Assembly (NCBI GenBank): GCA_949987705.1
Contig: OX465282.1
Location: 69,995,922-70,059,921 of the forward strand
From: Thereva unica
Lineage: Eukaryota; Arthropoda; Insecta; Diptera; Therevidae
Direction: 5' to 3'
Length of the DNA stretch: 64,000 bases
Shown: one piece after another, positions 44,245 to 54,688 of the stretch
How the letters are laid out: each line of letters opens with the position of its first letter
Position numbering within the stretch: the first letter of the stretch is position 1
Made by a program: the position numbers and the translations under genes
Notes under the pieces: generated by a model
What the model saw: only the letters and a program-made list of their open reading frames with translations
Told to the model about the DNA's origin: nothing
The model's database searches: none

Positions 44245-45060
44245 GCATTGAGGATTGTAAACTTCTGCAAGCAGACCTAAGCACCTTCTATTCTTGGTGT
44301 TCCAGCAACAACCTTGTGCTTAATATTAGTAAATGTGAGATCATGCCTTTTTGTAGAAAACATGGTGCTTTAACTTATGACTATACTTTTCTCGACAGCA
44401 AGGACTCCTGTGCTAAATCTGTAATCGATCAAGGGGTTACGTTAGAAAGTAAGTTGGATTTCTCCACCCACATCAATTACATCTCCTCCAAGGGCAGTTC
44501 AGTCCTGGACTTTATAAAAAGATGGTCCAAGGAATTCAACAACCCCCTCATCACTAAACACTTGTACATATCTTTGGTTAGGCCTATGTTTGAATACGCT
44601 TCCCAGGTATGGTCTCCTTACTACTCCTCCCATGTTAGTAGAATCGGTTCAAAGGAAGTTCATCTGTTTTGCACTCAGCCACCTCCCGTGCGATGACTCA
44701 CTCGCTCTTCCGCCTTATGAGAACAGCTGATGAATGACAAGGTGGACTCTGGTTTCTTAAGAAGCCGCTCGTCATTAGAGTGAATAACTCCAACCTGAGA
44801 GGTGAAGCTCTATTGCACATTAATTCCTCTAATACCAATTATGGATAATTCGAACCGGTTAATCGCATGCTTATAAACACTAACAATAATAGGAGTGTAT
44901 TTAGCATGCTAACTAGTGAAGCTGTCCTTAAAAAGATCCTTCATAATGTGACGTGACTCTCTGCGTGCCCCATTTCCTTTTTGTTTTTGCACGATTCTCT
45001 GTTTGCTGTTTTGTGATCTAATATGTTGCTTAATATTTTATGTTTGCATGTCTCAGCTGA

Positions 45061-46682
45061 GCCACGGTGCAGTGGCAAATGTTTCACAGCCCTGCTGAGA
45101 AGTGCACCTTCTGAGTTAGAATGGTGACTCTATTATGAAATGGCAATGCAATGAAATTCCTGCCGATAAAACTTTGACATTCAAAATTGCAGATTGTAAT
45201 TGCAGACAAATTGATCCTCTGGCAAAAACAATTACCATTTTGCATTTTGTACGAATTTAAATATTTGAGCTTTGAGATGTCAAAAATTCTCATATTTGTC
45301 GAGTGTCAATTTAAAAACTTAAAGATAAATAAAAATGGCCATAAAACAAATTATTGTGAATTGCGGTTGAGTGTCCCGTATTACTAATAAATTCACTCAT
45401 TTATAATAAACAGAATGTCCTTTATTGTATCAGTCTCCTAATAATCTCCAGATCAAGTCTAATATATTGAGGAAACCATTCTCTGCAAATTTCTGTGTTA
45501 TTTAAAAATTATAAAAATGAAAATAGAAATTAATAAGTGGACAACACACATTCCATAAATGTTTAACATCTTATTTTCAAAGAATTTTCTGGCTCACTGG
45601 TAGGAAATCCACCACACAAGGACGGCTTCTGGGCACGATATTTAGCAACCCCGAGCACTTTTCTGCCCACGCCAGTCCTTATATTAAGCTGAGGGTTAAG
45701 TATGGTTCTATCGCAGCCTCCAAGTGTCCCTGAACATTCACCAAAAGCCACAAAAGCTACAAAAACATCCTGTTTGAGTGTTTCATTTGGCACTAGTTGT
45801 GTTTGTGGTCACAAGAGCTTCGCCATACTACACGTTCGGCCTCGGTTACTGAATACTTTTTGGGTGTTTTTGGGGACTACCCTTCGCCAAATTTTGGTCA
45901 AATTTGTTTCCGTCCAGGATGTCTCAATATGTGTTAATAGGAATATTCTGAAGGGTTAATTTACACAATTGAATTTCAGACGCACATGAGAGAAAAATAA
46001 TTGGGAATTCGTAATGTGTATTTGCGGTTTTTTCACATGGATAGTGAATTCTTGAAGCAAAAATGAATGATTTTTTGGTTATAATAAATTCAGCATAATA
46101 TATTTAAAGAAGAAATCTTAAAAAATATCAAGAACTTTCACTCAAAATAATAATGCAAAAAAGACTTGCAATGGTAGAACACGCAATGAAGTTAGAAATC
46201 TCCTGAGCCTACACTTTTTTCCCGCAACACAAGAGTAGCCAACTCGGCTCACCGCCATACGCTACAGCCTTCCTCTTCGCGCACATTCCGTGTGAATGTA
46301 ATAAAAATTGCATTATTTATTATTTTGTAAAATTATTAGAAAATATTCCTTGTATTTATGTTTTTTTTTGCGAAAAATTCAAGCTTTAGAATCGTCCTCG
46401 TAACCCGTCATGTCTTTTAGGTCATATTGAAATGTCTAGTAGTAATTTATCTTAGGATATAAGGGAGTAGCATAAGTTAGAGGCGTGGAGATATCCTAAG
46501 AAGTCCTTATTTTTAAACTCTGCTGTTTTACGAAGACCAGCCTTGTTGCACTGTAATGTCTGATTAAACCAAACAACCAAAAACTTATTTGTACGTATGT
46601 TTTCCTTTGTAAGGTACTAGTGGTTGCCTTCACTTGATTTACCGATTGATTTTTTAATTGTTAAGCATCAGATTTGGGGGGG
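45061..46682. other. Unassigned sequence
   Basis: No gene or element recognised. Small inverted pair 'ATCTTAGGATAT'/'ATATCCTAAG' near 46449-46501. Confidence 0.35.
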
Positions 46683-48498
46683 GTGAATGGCTAACAAAGA
46701 CCTCGGCAGATGGTGGCACCCGATTTTTCACTTCTGTCAAAACCCGAGAAAAGACACCTAGCAGACTTGTTAGCAAGTCCTAATCCCACCTCACCGCGGT
46801 GCCCCTGGGGTAGTTCTTGGGAAGGAGCTAACGGGAGACGGACGAATGGCAAGGAGATGGCGGTTGGGCTGAGGGTTATATTAGCAACCCGCTCCCCTAA
46901 AAAAACAATTGCTACGAATCGGCAAACAATGCCTCGGAATCGACGACGACTATTTCTTTTCGAATAAGGGCACATATCGCATTATGGAATGTGAATGTGA
47001 GAACACTGCTTGGTGAGGGACGGCTGGATGAAGTCCTCAACGAGATGAATCGATATAAAATAAAGATCATGGGACTTAGCGAGACCAGATGGCCCAGTGC
47101 GGGGGAACATATTTGCCCAAACGGTGAGTCCTTCCTATATTCTGGGAGAAATTAAACTGAAAACCGTAGGAGTGGCGTTGGCGTCATACTCAGGATTATT
47201 AACGGGCGCCTGCGTACCAGACTAAGAAGTACTATGATAGTCCAATGCTATGTTCCAACTGAAGACGCAGAAGATGACATCAAGGACCAGTTCTATATGC
47301 AACTGAGTGAGGTTTTTCGCTCTATTCCAAGGGGAGACATCATTGCATTAATGGGTGACTTAAACGCACAGATCGGCCGTGACAACACCGGCCTTGAAAA
47401 AGCACTTCGAAATCAAGGCCTAAGCCAAGTTACTTATAACAATGGTGAGCTTTTCGTTGACTTTTGTAGTTCCCACCAACTCATGGTAGGTGGAACTTTT
47501 TTTGTCACAAGAAGATACACAAAGAGACTGAGTATCGCTCGATGGTAGAACGAGAAATCAGATAGATCACGTGGCCGTCAGCCGCAGATGGAGAACTATT
47601 CTGGAGGATGTCAGGAGTTTCAGGGGAGCAGACACTGGAAGCGACCACCATTTGGTTGTAGCAACAATTCGCCTTAAAATCGCCGCAATCAGAAACGTCC
47701 AAAACCATGCTAGAAACCGTATATTGAAGAGCTGTGGAGTACGACCAAGGGCGCTATATTGACGGCTGCGGAAAACAAGCATCGTTGGTTGTCCAAAGAA
47801 ACCAGCCACACTGGATCTCGGACACAACCTGGCAAAAAATAGAATGCAAGAGAGCCCTAAAAATTAACGTAAACTCTACAACCGACCCGGAAAGACGTTA
47901 CCAACTTGGACGGGAATACTTCAAATTACACCGGGAGGCAAAGAGGGGTGTTCGGCGTGATAAAACGCAGCAGATAAATGAGCTCGCAGAAAAAGCAGAA
48001 AACGCGGCAAACACTGGCAACAGTAACGTGCTGTACCAAAATAACTAAACAGCTCTCGGGTAGGCACTCTACTAAAAAACATGCCGTTAAGAGTGCGGAT
48101 GGACATGGAAAGCTGCTGTGCAGCGACGAGGAGCAGCTCCAAAGATGGAGAGATTACTTCTTCGCCACCCTGAATGGTTCACAGTTTACTTACACAGGAA
48201 CCTCAGGAAGACACGAACCCATCCAAGACGGAAATAGTAACCGCAATTCATGCCATGGCCAATGGTAAAGCAGCTGGAAAATATGGCATCCCGCCAGAAT
48301 TGTTGAAAGCCGATTCAAGCCTCATAGCAGATGCGCTATAGCCAATCCTGGAAATAGCATGGAACACTTGTACCTTTCCGGAGGATTGGACGGAAGGTAT
48401 CATAGTCAAAATACCAAAAAAGGGGACAAACCAATATGCGACAACTGGAGAAGCATTTGTTTATTATCTACTGTGGGCAAAATTTTTTCCCATATATT
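46683..48498 (+). pseudogene. RTE LINE family 2 copy a, 5' part (endonuclease and start of RT)
   Basis: Frames read 'LWNVNVRTLLGEGRLDEVL' and 'KIMGLSETRWPSAGE' (endonuclease N and E sites), 'IALMGDLNAQIGRDNTG', 'DTGSDHHLVVATIRL' (SDH site), then linker and 'NGKAAGKYGIPPELL'. It stops at 48498 just after the 'STVGKIFS' RT block because of a 10.7-kb insertion and resumes at 59208. Several frameshifts and stops; inactive. The 5' boundary is approximate. Confidence 0.85.
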
Positions 48499-48619
48499 TA
48501 AGGTGACCATACGTCCCGGATTGACCGAGACAGTCCCGGATTTCCACCTTGCGTCCCGGATTTTTCTAGAAGCAATATTTGTCCCGGATTGAGGTTTTGT
48601 CCCGGATTGTCCCGAATTT

Positions 48620-49900
48620 TTGAAAAGGTTCTTATTTTCAATATTTATTATAAATATATTTCAACTAGAATTATTTTTACAAAATTGGAACCGAAAAAAT
48701 TGTTCATATCAAAATACGCGGCACGCTTTAAACCATTTGAAGCATACGGTGAACTCTCGATTCTGCGAATCCCCTTCCATCTAACGAGCCATGATGTGTA
48801 GCGTGTATCTGAGCGTTAGTAGGAAGAGGAAGCGCAGAATCGTGGTAGTTGGACAGTATGGAGAGATCTTCTGATGATTCTGATTTTTATTATATCCTTA
48901 AATTATTAAAAAAACAGTGGGTGTGTGTACTTATGTACACGCATTAGAAGTTATACTTCTTTGGCGTGATTTTAAGACTAATTTTTAATTTGTACACAAA
49001 TATTTTATTGGATTCTTTCTATTTTCGTGCGTTGGAAGGTGCAAGCATTATGATGCCGGCACGCTCAAGGCTGTCGGTTATACCGTATTCTAATCCTAAC
49101 TAAAATCACCAACTAGTTGGGTCATTAGGCCTAATTACAATTATCTTAAGATGGGCTTAATATGCCCCATGAAATTCTCTTGAGACTGGCTAATTTTCTA
49201 CCAAAACGTATAGTCCAGTGCAATTAGTAAATCAAATTGCATTTCATGATGTACAAATTTTTTTTTTTTTTTTTTTGATTTTGTTCGGGTACATCACATT
49301 GTTAAAACCAAGTTTGGGGGTCGCAGTGTGATGGGAAAAGCCGTCATCTTGAAATAGAGGTAGAGGTCGTTTATACCAAATAACTCGGTTGTGTGCAATG
49401 ATAGCTGAAAATGATCAATACAAAGTCATTAGAGAATAAAATTATCTACAAAATGAGCCCTCAACTAGGTCTGTAAGTTAATTTGGCTCAAAGTTATGGC
49501 CGCTCAAATTTCGAACTTGTTCGGGTGGTTGAGGTTGAATGCAGTTTTTTGCGATTAACTCGTAAGATATTAATTTGGGTGGGTTAATGCCGATTACCAA
49601 ACTTATAGTGCTAGTGATTAACTTTAGAATAAGCCCTTAGTCATCGTTCTCGCTTGTATAGTTTGCGAGTAATCCAACGCCAAAGTTCGCGCTGAAATAA
49701 CTGATAACGCCATTTTTTTTGAATATCTCGTTAACGGTTGCTCATATGATAATGTAGTAAATAGCACAAATACGGGAATTAAAATATCTTTCAGATGGGC
49801 GATTGGCCCAAGCTCTATGTCGTTTCATGTCCGCGACATAGCGGGTGAAAAGTCAAGCGCGAAGGTTGTGCCACTTCTCGACGAATAACTCGCTTCCAGC
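48620..49900. other. Non-coding part of the hAT-bounded block
   Basis: No gene recognised; poly-T at 49257-49276. 'GAAGTTATACTTCTTT' near 48948 recurs inverted near 59083, so the two flanks share a second inverted match. Confidence 0.4.
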
Positions 49901-49903
49901 CAG

Positions 49904-49939
<36 letters not shown>

Positions 49940-50239
49940 TATTTTCAAAAGTATGTACAAAGATAGGATCTTATTATAGTACATTCATTAAAGGCAACAA
50001 AAATTATACAAAACAAAATTATATGGAAAAATTGAAGAGTATAAAAGTAAAATATAAGTGAGAAAAACTAAAAAAGAATAAAACATAGGAGATAGAAACA
50101 AAAAAAAAACAGAGAGAAAGAAAAAAAAAGAATAAATAAAATAAAATAGTAAAATACAAAATATAAAAAAAGAAAGTTATATATAAAAAAGAAGTAAGCT
50201 ATATAATAGAAAGAAAGAAGAAAGTTATATATTCATGCT

Positions 50240-53050
50240 TTAATCAATTCTATTAGAAATGAATTCGAAGAGACGCTTCCTGAAGATGTTCACAGAATCA
50301 ATACGTTGCAAATAGACTGGGAGTGAGTTCCATAAAACAGCCGCGAAGACAAAGAAAGAACGCTGTCCAATTAACGTGCGGAAACGCGGAATAATTAAAT
50401 TATTATTTCTAAGGGATTGTGAGAACTGAACGAACTCATTAAGGTATGCGGGCTTGCGCTGGTGCAGAATATCGTGGAGTAGACGCAAAAGCCTAAATTT
50501 GCGATAATCATTAAGGGAGCAGCCCAAAACCGAATTCAAGTAGGGTGAAATATGGTCAAAGCGGCGTAACTTATAAACAAAACGAACGCAATCGTTAAAG
50601 GCTACTTCGAGCTTTCTAGCACAGGAACAATCGAGAGAGGGGAAAATAGAAAGGCCATGCATTAGAAGAGGTAGAAGTAAGGCTTTCACTAAATTCAAAC
50701 GGACAGCCCTTTTAAGCAACCCACAGTGATATCTGAGTTTGGACAGGAGTCCATATGTTTTTCCAATAACGAAATTGACGTGGTCGCAGCAGGTCATACT
50801 ACTATTCAGAACAATCCCTAGATTTCTTACTTTACAAACGCGAACGAGAGGAACTTCATTTAAGAAAATTACTGGAAGGTCAGTTTGAGAGATGGAAGAG
50901 TGTGAGAAGAAAATACAATGAGACTTCGATGGGTTTAGCTGTAGCAAGTTCATTGCTGACCAGCTTGAGACATTGTGCAAATCTGCCGAGATCTTCTCCA
51001 CACAATTGTGGATTTGATCTTTTGGCGAAGAGAAATAAAGCTGCACATCATCTGCATACATATGAATCTTAGAATGCTTTATTACTAGAGGAAGATCATT
51101 AATAAAAACGCTGAACAAAAGTGGGCCAAGAATAGAACCTTGAGGAACTCCAGAGTTAAGTAAAGAATTGGAGGAACTAGAGTCGCCGAGTTTAACTTTT
51201 TGCGAACGGTTTGTTAAAAAGCTATGCAGAAGTTTAAGAGCAGTTGAAGAAAAAGATACTTGCGAGGAGAGTTTTTGCAAGAGCAAAGAGTGATTGACGC
51301 TATCGAAAGCTTTCGAAAAATCAAGTAGCAACATACAACAAATGTGATGTTCATCAAGAGAGTTGCGAATATCATTTGTGACTTTAAGAAGTGCAGTTTC
51401 GCAGCTGTGATGTTTGCGGAAGCCAGATTGCCATACATTTATAACTTGGAGTCGTTCACAGTACTCAAGTATTTGAGTTGCAATCAGTTTTTCAAAGACC
51501 TTTGCTAGGAAGGGAAGAATACTAATAGGCCGAAAATCAGATGGAATAGCAGGAGAGGGGCACTTGGGTATGGGAGTAATCAATGCATGCTTCCACAAAG
51601 TGGGAAATTTCGATACCGTAAGGCACGAGTTAAAAATGTGTGTTAGAGTAGGCAGCAAACATGGAATTATCATTTTTAGAAATCGTGGTGAAATTTTGTC
51701 ACTACCAGTGGCTGTAGATTTGATTGAATTTAAAGCAGAGATAACTTCAAGAGAATCAACGCAACGAAAGCTGAAGCCATCAGATGAATCTATAAAAGAG
51801 GTTGTAACCTGCTCAGCTGCTTGGTTGGATATAAAGTATTGATTAAGACTCTCGGGACTTAGGTTGCTAGCAGCAGCTTCATTTTTAGAGTGGACACCCA
51901 AAATACGCAGATTTTTCCATACAGTTTTCACGGATTGAGATGGGTCAAGCTTTCGGGAGTAAAAATCGCGTTTGGCTTCTTTAATTTTTGCTACAATCAA
52001 ATTACGAAGGCGTTTAAAAGATCTTTTTGCTGTTTCAGTTTTTACTTTTATGGACCAACGATAGACGAACTCCCTTTCAATAATAAGCGATTTAATTTCC
52101 GCAGTGAACCAAGGTTTAGATTTAGCTGATAAAGATTTACTTCTTAGGGGCACAAATTCATCGTAAAGATCAAGAAATATCCTGTTAAACTCATCTATTT
52201 TTTCATCTACCTCAGCCAATGTGAAGATATTGGTCCAGGGTAGGTAAAGACATCTTTGGCTAAGAAGTTCCTGATCAATATTAGAGAAGTCACGATAAGT
52301 AATTGTTTTCATAGAAGGAGGATCGACATTAAAGTTATAGCATGCGAATATAATATCATGATCCAAATAACTAGGTGGAGAGATTTGGTTTTGAAAAAGA
52401 ATAGAGCTAGTGTCGTTTGTTAAAAACATATCAAGCAAAGAGGGTATTCTACAATTAAAATATGTGGGGAGCTCGTTAATTACCTCCAAACCAAGAGAAT
52501 GCATGGCGTACCGAAATGAGCTTTGTAAGGTTGACTGTTTCAATAGATTAACATTAAAGTCACCTCCAACCAATATGTTTTTATACACACTGGAGAGGTG
52601 CTCAAGACATTCGACAAGTTCGTGAGCATTAGCAGGGTTAAACAGGCCCGGAGGAGAGTAAACGCAGACAAGAAGGAGTTTATCAGTACCATTAGAAATT
52701 TCAACACATAGAAATTCAATTCCCGGTTGCTTAGAGAATCCGACAATTTTAGACATTAAGTTTTCACGTAAGTATATAGCAACTCCCCCGCCGACGCGCC
52801 CTTGCCTATCATTACGGAATAATTTGTAACCGCCAATGGATACGATGGAGGAAGGAATAAAAGAGTTAAGCCAACTTTCACATATAAATATAGCGTGCAC
52901 ACCAGAATTTATGAAGATTTCGTTCAGTTCACAAATTTTCGGACGAATGCTTCGCGAATTTAGAAGACAGGTATTAAAACCTGTGCATTTCGAGCTAAAA
53001 ATTTTTACTAATGTTCTCACCCCGTCCTCGCAACTAAAATTATATGACAT
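50240..53050 (-). CDS. LINE ORF2: endonuclease and reverse transcriptase
   Basis: 936 residues without a break. Residues ~25-235 are the apurinic-type endonuclease: N31 (LLNSRS), E58 (CESW), D164 (GGDFNVNL), D230-H231 (LDHD). The RT has 'SGFRKHHSCETALLKV' (542-557), 'LLDFSKAFDSVNHSL' (575-589), 'GVPQGSILGPLLF' (634-646) and the catalytic YADD (665-668). The C-terminal 'AAVLWNSLPVYLQRI' block is typical of CR1-group elements. The protein nicks target DNA and primes cDNA on the nick. All catalytic residues I can check are intact, so it could be active or recently so. Confidence 0.92.
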   Translation of the reverse strand: MSYNFSCEDGVRTLVKIFSSKCTGFNTCLLNSRSIRPKICELNEIFINSGVHAIFICESWLNSFIPSSIVSIGGYKLFRNDRQGRVGGGVAIYLRENLMSKIVGFSKQPGIEFLCVEISNGTDKLLLVCVYSPPGLFNPANAHELVECLEHLSSVYKNILVGGDFNVNLLKQSTLQSSFRYAMHSLGLEVINELPTYFNCRIPSLLDMFLTNDTSSILFQNQISPPSYLDHDIIFACYNFNVDPPSMKTITYRDFSNIDQELLSQRCLYLPWTNIFTLAEVDEKIDEFNRIFLDLYDEFVPLRSKSLSAKSKPWFTAEIKSLIIEREFVYRWSIKVKTETAKRSFKRLRNLIVAKIKEAKRDFYSRKLDPSQSVKTVWKNLRILGVHSKNEAAASNLSPESLNQYFISNQAAEQVTTSFIDSSDGFSFRCVDSLEVISALNSIKSTATGSDKISPRFLKMIIPCLLPTLTHIFNSCLTVSKFPTLWKHALITPIPKCPSPAIPSDFRPISILPFLAKVFEKLIATQILEYCERLQVINVWQSGFRKHHSCETALLKVTNDIRNSLDEHHICCMLLLDFSKAFDSVNHSLLLQKLSSQVSFSSTALKLLHSFLTNRSQKVKLGDSSSSNSLLNSGVPQGSILGPLLFSVFINDLPLVIKHSKIHMYADDVQLYFSSPKDQIHNCVEKISADLHNVSSWSAMNLLQLNPSKSHCIFFSHSSISQTDLPVIFLNEVPLVRVCKVRNLGIVLNSSMTCCDHVNFVIGKTYGLLSKLRYHCGLLKRAVRLNLVKALLLPLLMHGLSIFPSLDCSCARKLEVAFNDCVRFVYKLRRFDHISPYLNSVLGCSLNDYRKFRLLRLLHDILHQRKPAYLNEFVQFSQSLRNNNLIIPRFRTLIGQRSFFVFAAVLWNSLPVYLQRIDSVNIFRKRLFEFISNRID

Positions 53051-53285
53051 TTAATAACAGATCAACAAGACGAAACAATAAACACCAACAAGAAGCGACA
53101 GTCGATTTAATCGGGAACGAGCATGAATATATAACGAACAATAAAAAGTATAGAGTAATATAAAATTTAAGCTATTGGGAAGCATTAAACTTAAGAGCTA
53201 AACACTAAAGAAAAAAAAAACAAAAAAAAAACAACAGAAAAATTATTAAATAATAAATACCAAAATTATCAAAAACAACAATCCA

Positions 53286-54272
53286 TTAGACGCTATCAGT
53301 GCGCGGCTCCAATGTCTCGGTTGATGGGCATTGCAGTTGATTAATATTACGCACGATGGTAAAGTTGTCATCTTTCTTCCGCCTGATTCTCACAAGGCCA
53401 TCACTGGTTGATGCAGAAAACAGCAAACCTAGCCTACGTAATTTTAAGGCCTCCCGCAGCAGATTATTGTTGGCAGGCGAAAGGCTTTCGTTGACGAACA
53501 CAGGAGAGTCGGCCGTAAAACCATCCAGCTCATGGAGAGGAAATTTTTGCTTTCTGTTTACCTTTAAAACGAGCATGAACGCCTTCGCTTCGCGCTGTCC
53601 TGAGAATTTGGCGATAATCGGTCCACTCTGCTTGCCAGAACGTGATCGCATTCGAAACGCGTCAGCATAGGGAGAAAGATGGTGATTCACCCTAGTTGCG
53701 ATGTTTGCAACAATTTTTAGTGGGGACTCGTTCGGCTTAACAGGGATTCCTCGAATGATCACATCACTCAGTCTTTGCACGCGCTGCATGTCGTTCAGTT
53801 GCAAACAATTTACAGCCAGTTTTGAGGTCATATTTTGAAGATCATCAGTGTGATCCGTTGGCACTGTCTGATTTTCCAATGCAGAGATTCTCGCTTGCAA
53901 GGCCTCGATGCTGCTATTGACCATCTCCAGCTGACTAGTGTGTTCCTGGGAGATGGACTTTAGCCCCTCCGTTAGGCGACCTTCGATAGAATCAAGGCGA
54001 TCATTTAATATTTTTATCGAGTTGGCAAATTCCTTAATTCTCGACTCAGAATTACTGATGGAGGAGAGGATATCATCAAATTTCTTAGAGATTCGAGATT
54101 CGAAGGCAATAAGAAATTCCTCAACATTTTCACTCTGGCAGCTTTCGGAGGATGTCCGCACAAACCCTCTGGTCATTATGGGAGAGGGAGTGGGTTTTTT
54201 TGATAGCACTTTCCCAGCTTTCACTTTATCGGACATTATAAAACAATAGCGGAAAAAAATAAGTGAAAACAA
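53286..54272 (-). CDS. LINE ORF1 protein, coiled coil plus RRM-like
   Basis: 328 residues, open. The start may be the second Met (MSDKVKAGKV, residue 13), since the first residues are hydrophobic. Residues ~45-150 form a heptad-rich coiled coil ('RIKEFANSIKILNDRLDSIE'), which would trimerise the protein. Residues ~160-250 resemble an RRM fold ('RLSDVIIRGIPV', 'GPIIAKFSGQREAKAF'), and the C-terminal part ('VFVNESLSPANNNLLREA') resembles the C-terminal domain of FP25K/L1-ORF1-like proteins. It would coat LINE RNA as a chaperone in the ribonucleoprotein. It lies upstream of ORF2 on the same strand. Confidence 0.8.
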   Translation of the reverse strand: MFSLIFFRYCFIMSDKVKAGKVLSKKPTPSPIMTRGFVRTSSESCQSENVEEFLIAFESRISKKFDDILSSISNSESRIKEFANSIKILNDRLDSIEGRLTEGLKSISQEHTSQLEMVNSSIEALQARISALENQTVPTDHTDDLQNMTSKLAVNCLQLNDMQRVQRLSDVIIRGIPVKPNESPLKIVANIATRVNHHLSPYADAFRMRSRSGKQSGPIIAKFSGQREAKAFMLVLKVNRKQKFPLHELDGFTADSPVFVNESLSPANNNLLREALKLRRLGLLFSASTSDGLVRIRRKKDDNFTIVRNINQLQCPSTETLEPRTDSV

Positions 54273-54371
54273 AAATTAGTGATTTGCGGGTAAGATGGTT
54301 GTTCGGTTTTTAAACTCAAAAATTTTCGAATCGTGCAAATATGACGGTTGCAACACGGAGCACAGAAACAA

Positions 54372-54406
54372 CGTCTTACTCGCGCAGTGGCATAACTGAT
54401 AACTGT
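54372..54406 (-). promoter_or_regulatory. Possible internal LINE promoter (Inr and DPE)
   Basis: Minus strand ACAGTT around 54404 resembles an initiator, with AGACG (54376-54372), a downstream-promoter-element match, 28 bases further, one off the ideal spacing. Jockey-type LINEs use such internal promoters. Weak evidence. Confidence 0.25.
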
Positions 54407-54688
54407 CGGATGAATTAGAATTTTATGTAACACCCTGAATTATCTATATTTTGGGTTATTTAACAACTTTGGAAAATTATAATAATGGGAAATAGTAGCT
54501 TGAGGCGTTGCGTAGATTCATTTTGCCGCTATGCTCTCGTAACTCACCTGTGGGTTCATCGACCTTGTGTAGCTTCATTCTACTTCCTTTGCCACTACTG
54601 ACATAAACATCACTTCCAAATTCTGTTTACTTCCCTAGCTTATTCTTTTAGTTGTTACTTGTTAAATGGGTTAGGGTAATTGAAATAT

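Larger units (their letters stand above)
42700..45060 (+). pseudogene. Jockey-clade LINE reverse transcriptase, split by a solo LTR
   Basis: From about 42760 frames read 'ALLCLFQKSLNKGRFP', 'QHGFLAAHSTTTILLEL', 'YVYTDFSKAFDKLSHSVI', 'DVPQGSHLGPLLFILSIDD' and 'ILIYADDIKLYRHI', the canonical RT blocks with the YADD catalytic box. After the LTR the frame resumes at 44245 with 'SIEDCKLLQADLSTFYSWCS' and 'LVRPMFEYASQVWSPYY'. Stops and frameshifts occur. The 3' end probably lies near 45060. No endonuclease seen. Confidence 0.8.
49904..54406 (-). mobile_element. Full-length CR1-group LINE, both ORFs open
   Basis: On the minus strand: 5' UTR (about 54406-54273), ORF1 (54272-53286), a 235-bp spacer, ORF2 (53050-50240), a 3' UTR of ~300 bp and an (AAT)n tail (49904-49940 on plus). 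The layout and protein types fit CR1/L2-group LINEs. The 5' end is estimated; no TSD was recognised, as often in this group. Inserted in the hAT-bounded block. Confidence 0.85.

Noticed and set aside
45563..45959. Overlapping open frames on both strands
   Set aside because: Neither strand shows a recognisable motif; they overlap in antisense as chance frames do.
48589..48801. Possible hAT transposase frame near the left end of the 10.7-kb block
   Set aside because: No hAT motif could be read in any frame; only subterminal repeats are present.
53286..54272. Baculovirus FP25K-like similarity as evidence of a viral insertion
   Set aside because: The same C-terminal fold is usual in LINE ORF1 proteins; the gene is followed by a LINE ORF2 on the same strand.
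49904..54410. TSD for the CR1-group LINE
   Set aside because: I compared both flanks and found no convincing duplication; CR1-group insertions often lack one.
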